A DNA stretch of 43,430 bases from Chara braunii (lineage: Eukaryota; Streptophyta; Charophyceae; Charales; Characeae). A program made the translations under genes and the position numbers. Within the stretch, counting starts at the first letter, position 1, and each line of letters starts with the position of its first letter. Shown one piece after another: positions 42,240 through 43,430 of the stretch. The stretch lies in assembly GCA_003427395.1 (NCBI GenBank), contig BFEA01000283.1, positions 944,519-987,948 of the forward strand, given 5' to 3'. The notes beneath the pieces were generated by a model. The model saw nothing but the letters and a program-made list of their open reading frames with translations. It did no database searches and was not told where the DNA came from.

Positions 42240-43430
42240 CGAAAATGAATCTAGAGAAAAACAAACTGAAAAGCGCAATGACAGAGGAGGTAGAACTCCT
42301 AGCCAGAGCGACATTACATTTGAACTAGAGAGCAGCAAACCACACCAAAACAACAAATTCATAGGAGAGGTCTGATCCAGCGACTTGGTCTTATTAGACT
42401 GCATACGAGGTCCTCTCGAGTCCAGTCTGACCAGCTCCATGGCCGTATAGCAAATCAGGCAACGAGTGACTAAATGCAACAATGGAGAATTGAGTGGTGT
42501 ACAGGGTGCGAGTCAAGCCATGGACAGTGCAACCAAAAGCATGCGAAATGTCTCAGCCGAGATCCCCTCGGCAGTGGGTGTCCTAACCAACAAGAATAAA
42601 ACTCCGGATCTCAGTCAGGAAGAGAATGGACTAATGTCTAACAGATTCGGGTCCAAGGGGCTCTTCTTGTTTGGGCCCGGTCCCACTGGGTCCCAAGGGT
42701 CCCACGTAGGTCGTGACCAAGTCCCAACCAAGAGGAGTCCCACTTGGACTAGTTTCTGCCTCTACCATCCTGAAAACGAATTTCAACTTCCAACAAAACC
42801 TATAGACTACAGCCGTTCAGAGATGAAAAGACAAAGCACTGTGTAAGGAATCGACATTCAAATCAAGATACTTTGTTTCTCCATCCATCAGGTGAGTAGG
42901 TAGACCACACACATTCAATCATACAATCAAGACCACAAAGGAGTAGGAAAGAAACCCAAAATAACCCCAACAGGACATTCAATACCATGCACACATACAT
43001 GGGCATCCCATAGGTGCACGACACTTACCTGAGTGGCCTGAGCTTCGAGATGAATAGAACTCACCCCCCTCTCATATGATCCTCCTGACCCCTTTAACGC
43101 TACCCCTACACTAGTGTCCTGTCTCCGAGGAGGGTCTGACTCCAACACCCAAGTGCAACGATGGATCCCTCGTCGATGCTGAAGAACAAAGTAGCAACTT
43201 GCAGTCTGTAGATGTTGAATGGCTGCTGTCCCAAAAGTTCGCCTACTTGAGAGCAGCCCTTAAGTTGCCAAGTGTCTCCCTTAACTCAGATTCCAGGTGC
43301 GAGTGCCTCTCACTGTCGCCTTTCTCAAATTGCCGCATGAAGTCTCCACGAAATGTCTCGCCACCCTACTCTCACTCTCAAGCAACCTGGTTAGGTTCAA
43401 TGTCGACCTCACATGACCTTACCAGGTGGG
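42240..43430 (-). other. 5' leader of element F, cut by window end
   Basis: No gene. It contains a probable intron (42770-43028: donor CAG/GTAAGTG, acceptor TTCGTTTTCAG, 259 nt). A second PBS-like site follows (TGGGTGTTGGAGTC, minus strand, about 43152-43139) after a TTGCA end, as in A. The 5' LTR and true PBS should lie just beyond the window. Confidence 0.6.
42770..43028 (-). other. Probable intron in the element F leader
   Basis: The minus-strand donor is CAG/GTAAGTGTCGTG and the acceptor is CGTTTTCAG, 259 nt. The boundaries align with those in A (258 nt) and B (256 nt). Confidence 0.5.

Larger units (their letters stand above)
28798..43430 (-). mobile_element. Element F: family I retrotransposon split by element D
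   Basis: Minus-strand remnant. Pol runs from integrase (28798) back to the frameshift site at 31560. Gag is in two pieces (31539-32039 and 40931-42239), followed by a leader to the window end. The 3' part of pol, both LTRs and the PBS are missing or outside the window. Element D sits inside gag. Removing D and one short duplication restores gag colinearity with element A. Confidence 0.85.

Overview
This window looks like intergenic DNA from a large, repeat-rich eukaryotic nuclear genome. Nearly all of it is nested Ty3/gypsy LTR retrotransposons of the chromodomain (chromovirus) type. I found no host gene, rRNA, tRNA or CRISPR array. Primer-binding sites close to the plant initiator-tRNA-Met pattern (TGGTATCAGAGC) suggest a streptophyte. 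A charophyte alga such as Chara would fit, but that is a guess. Ambiguous bases and N gaps show this is a draft scaffold.

Two retrotransposon families are present. Family I (elements A, B, F) has LTRs of about 1.3 kb starting TGTAATG, a leader of about 1.3 kb, a gag ending in a CCHC zinc knuckle, and pol ordered PR-RT-RNase H-integrase-chromodomain. Family II (elements C, D, E) has LTRs of about 1 kb bounded by TGYGAG and TTGCA, a different gag, and the same pol order.

Layout: 1-2165 is the 5' end of element E (+). 2166-3308 is unassigned DNA with a decayed coding remnant. 3309-11603 is element A (-), whose 5' LTR is interrupted by element C (-, 11604 to about 14355). About 14356-15592 is unassigned GC-rich DNA with CT/GA microsatellites and a 343-N gap. 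15593-28410 is element B (+) in the order LTR-body-LTR-body, an exact 7562-base repeat that ends at a 20-N gap. 28431 to about 28797 is unassigned. About 28798-43430 is element F (-), split inside gag by the complete 8.9-kb element D (-, 32040-40930).

Every gag/pol copy is broken by stops, indels or deletions, so these are decaying copies. The clearest functional signal is at the gag-pol junction. In A, B, F and D the heptamer GGGAAAC lies in the gag frame just after the zinc knuckle and 1-4 codons before the gag stop. In A, F and D pol follows in the -1 frame, and a stem can form about 10 nt downstream. This is the arrangement of a canonical -1 programmed ribosomal frameshift. Other shared signals are a probable 256-259 nt leader intron and, in A and B, a telomere-motif hairpin just downstream of the LTR.
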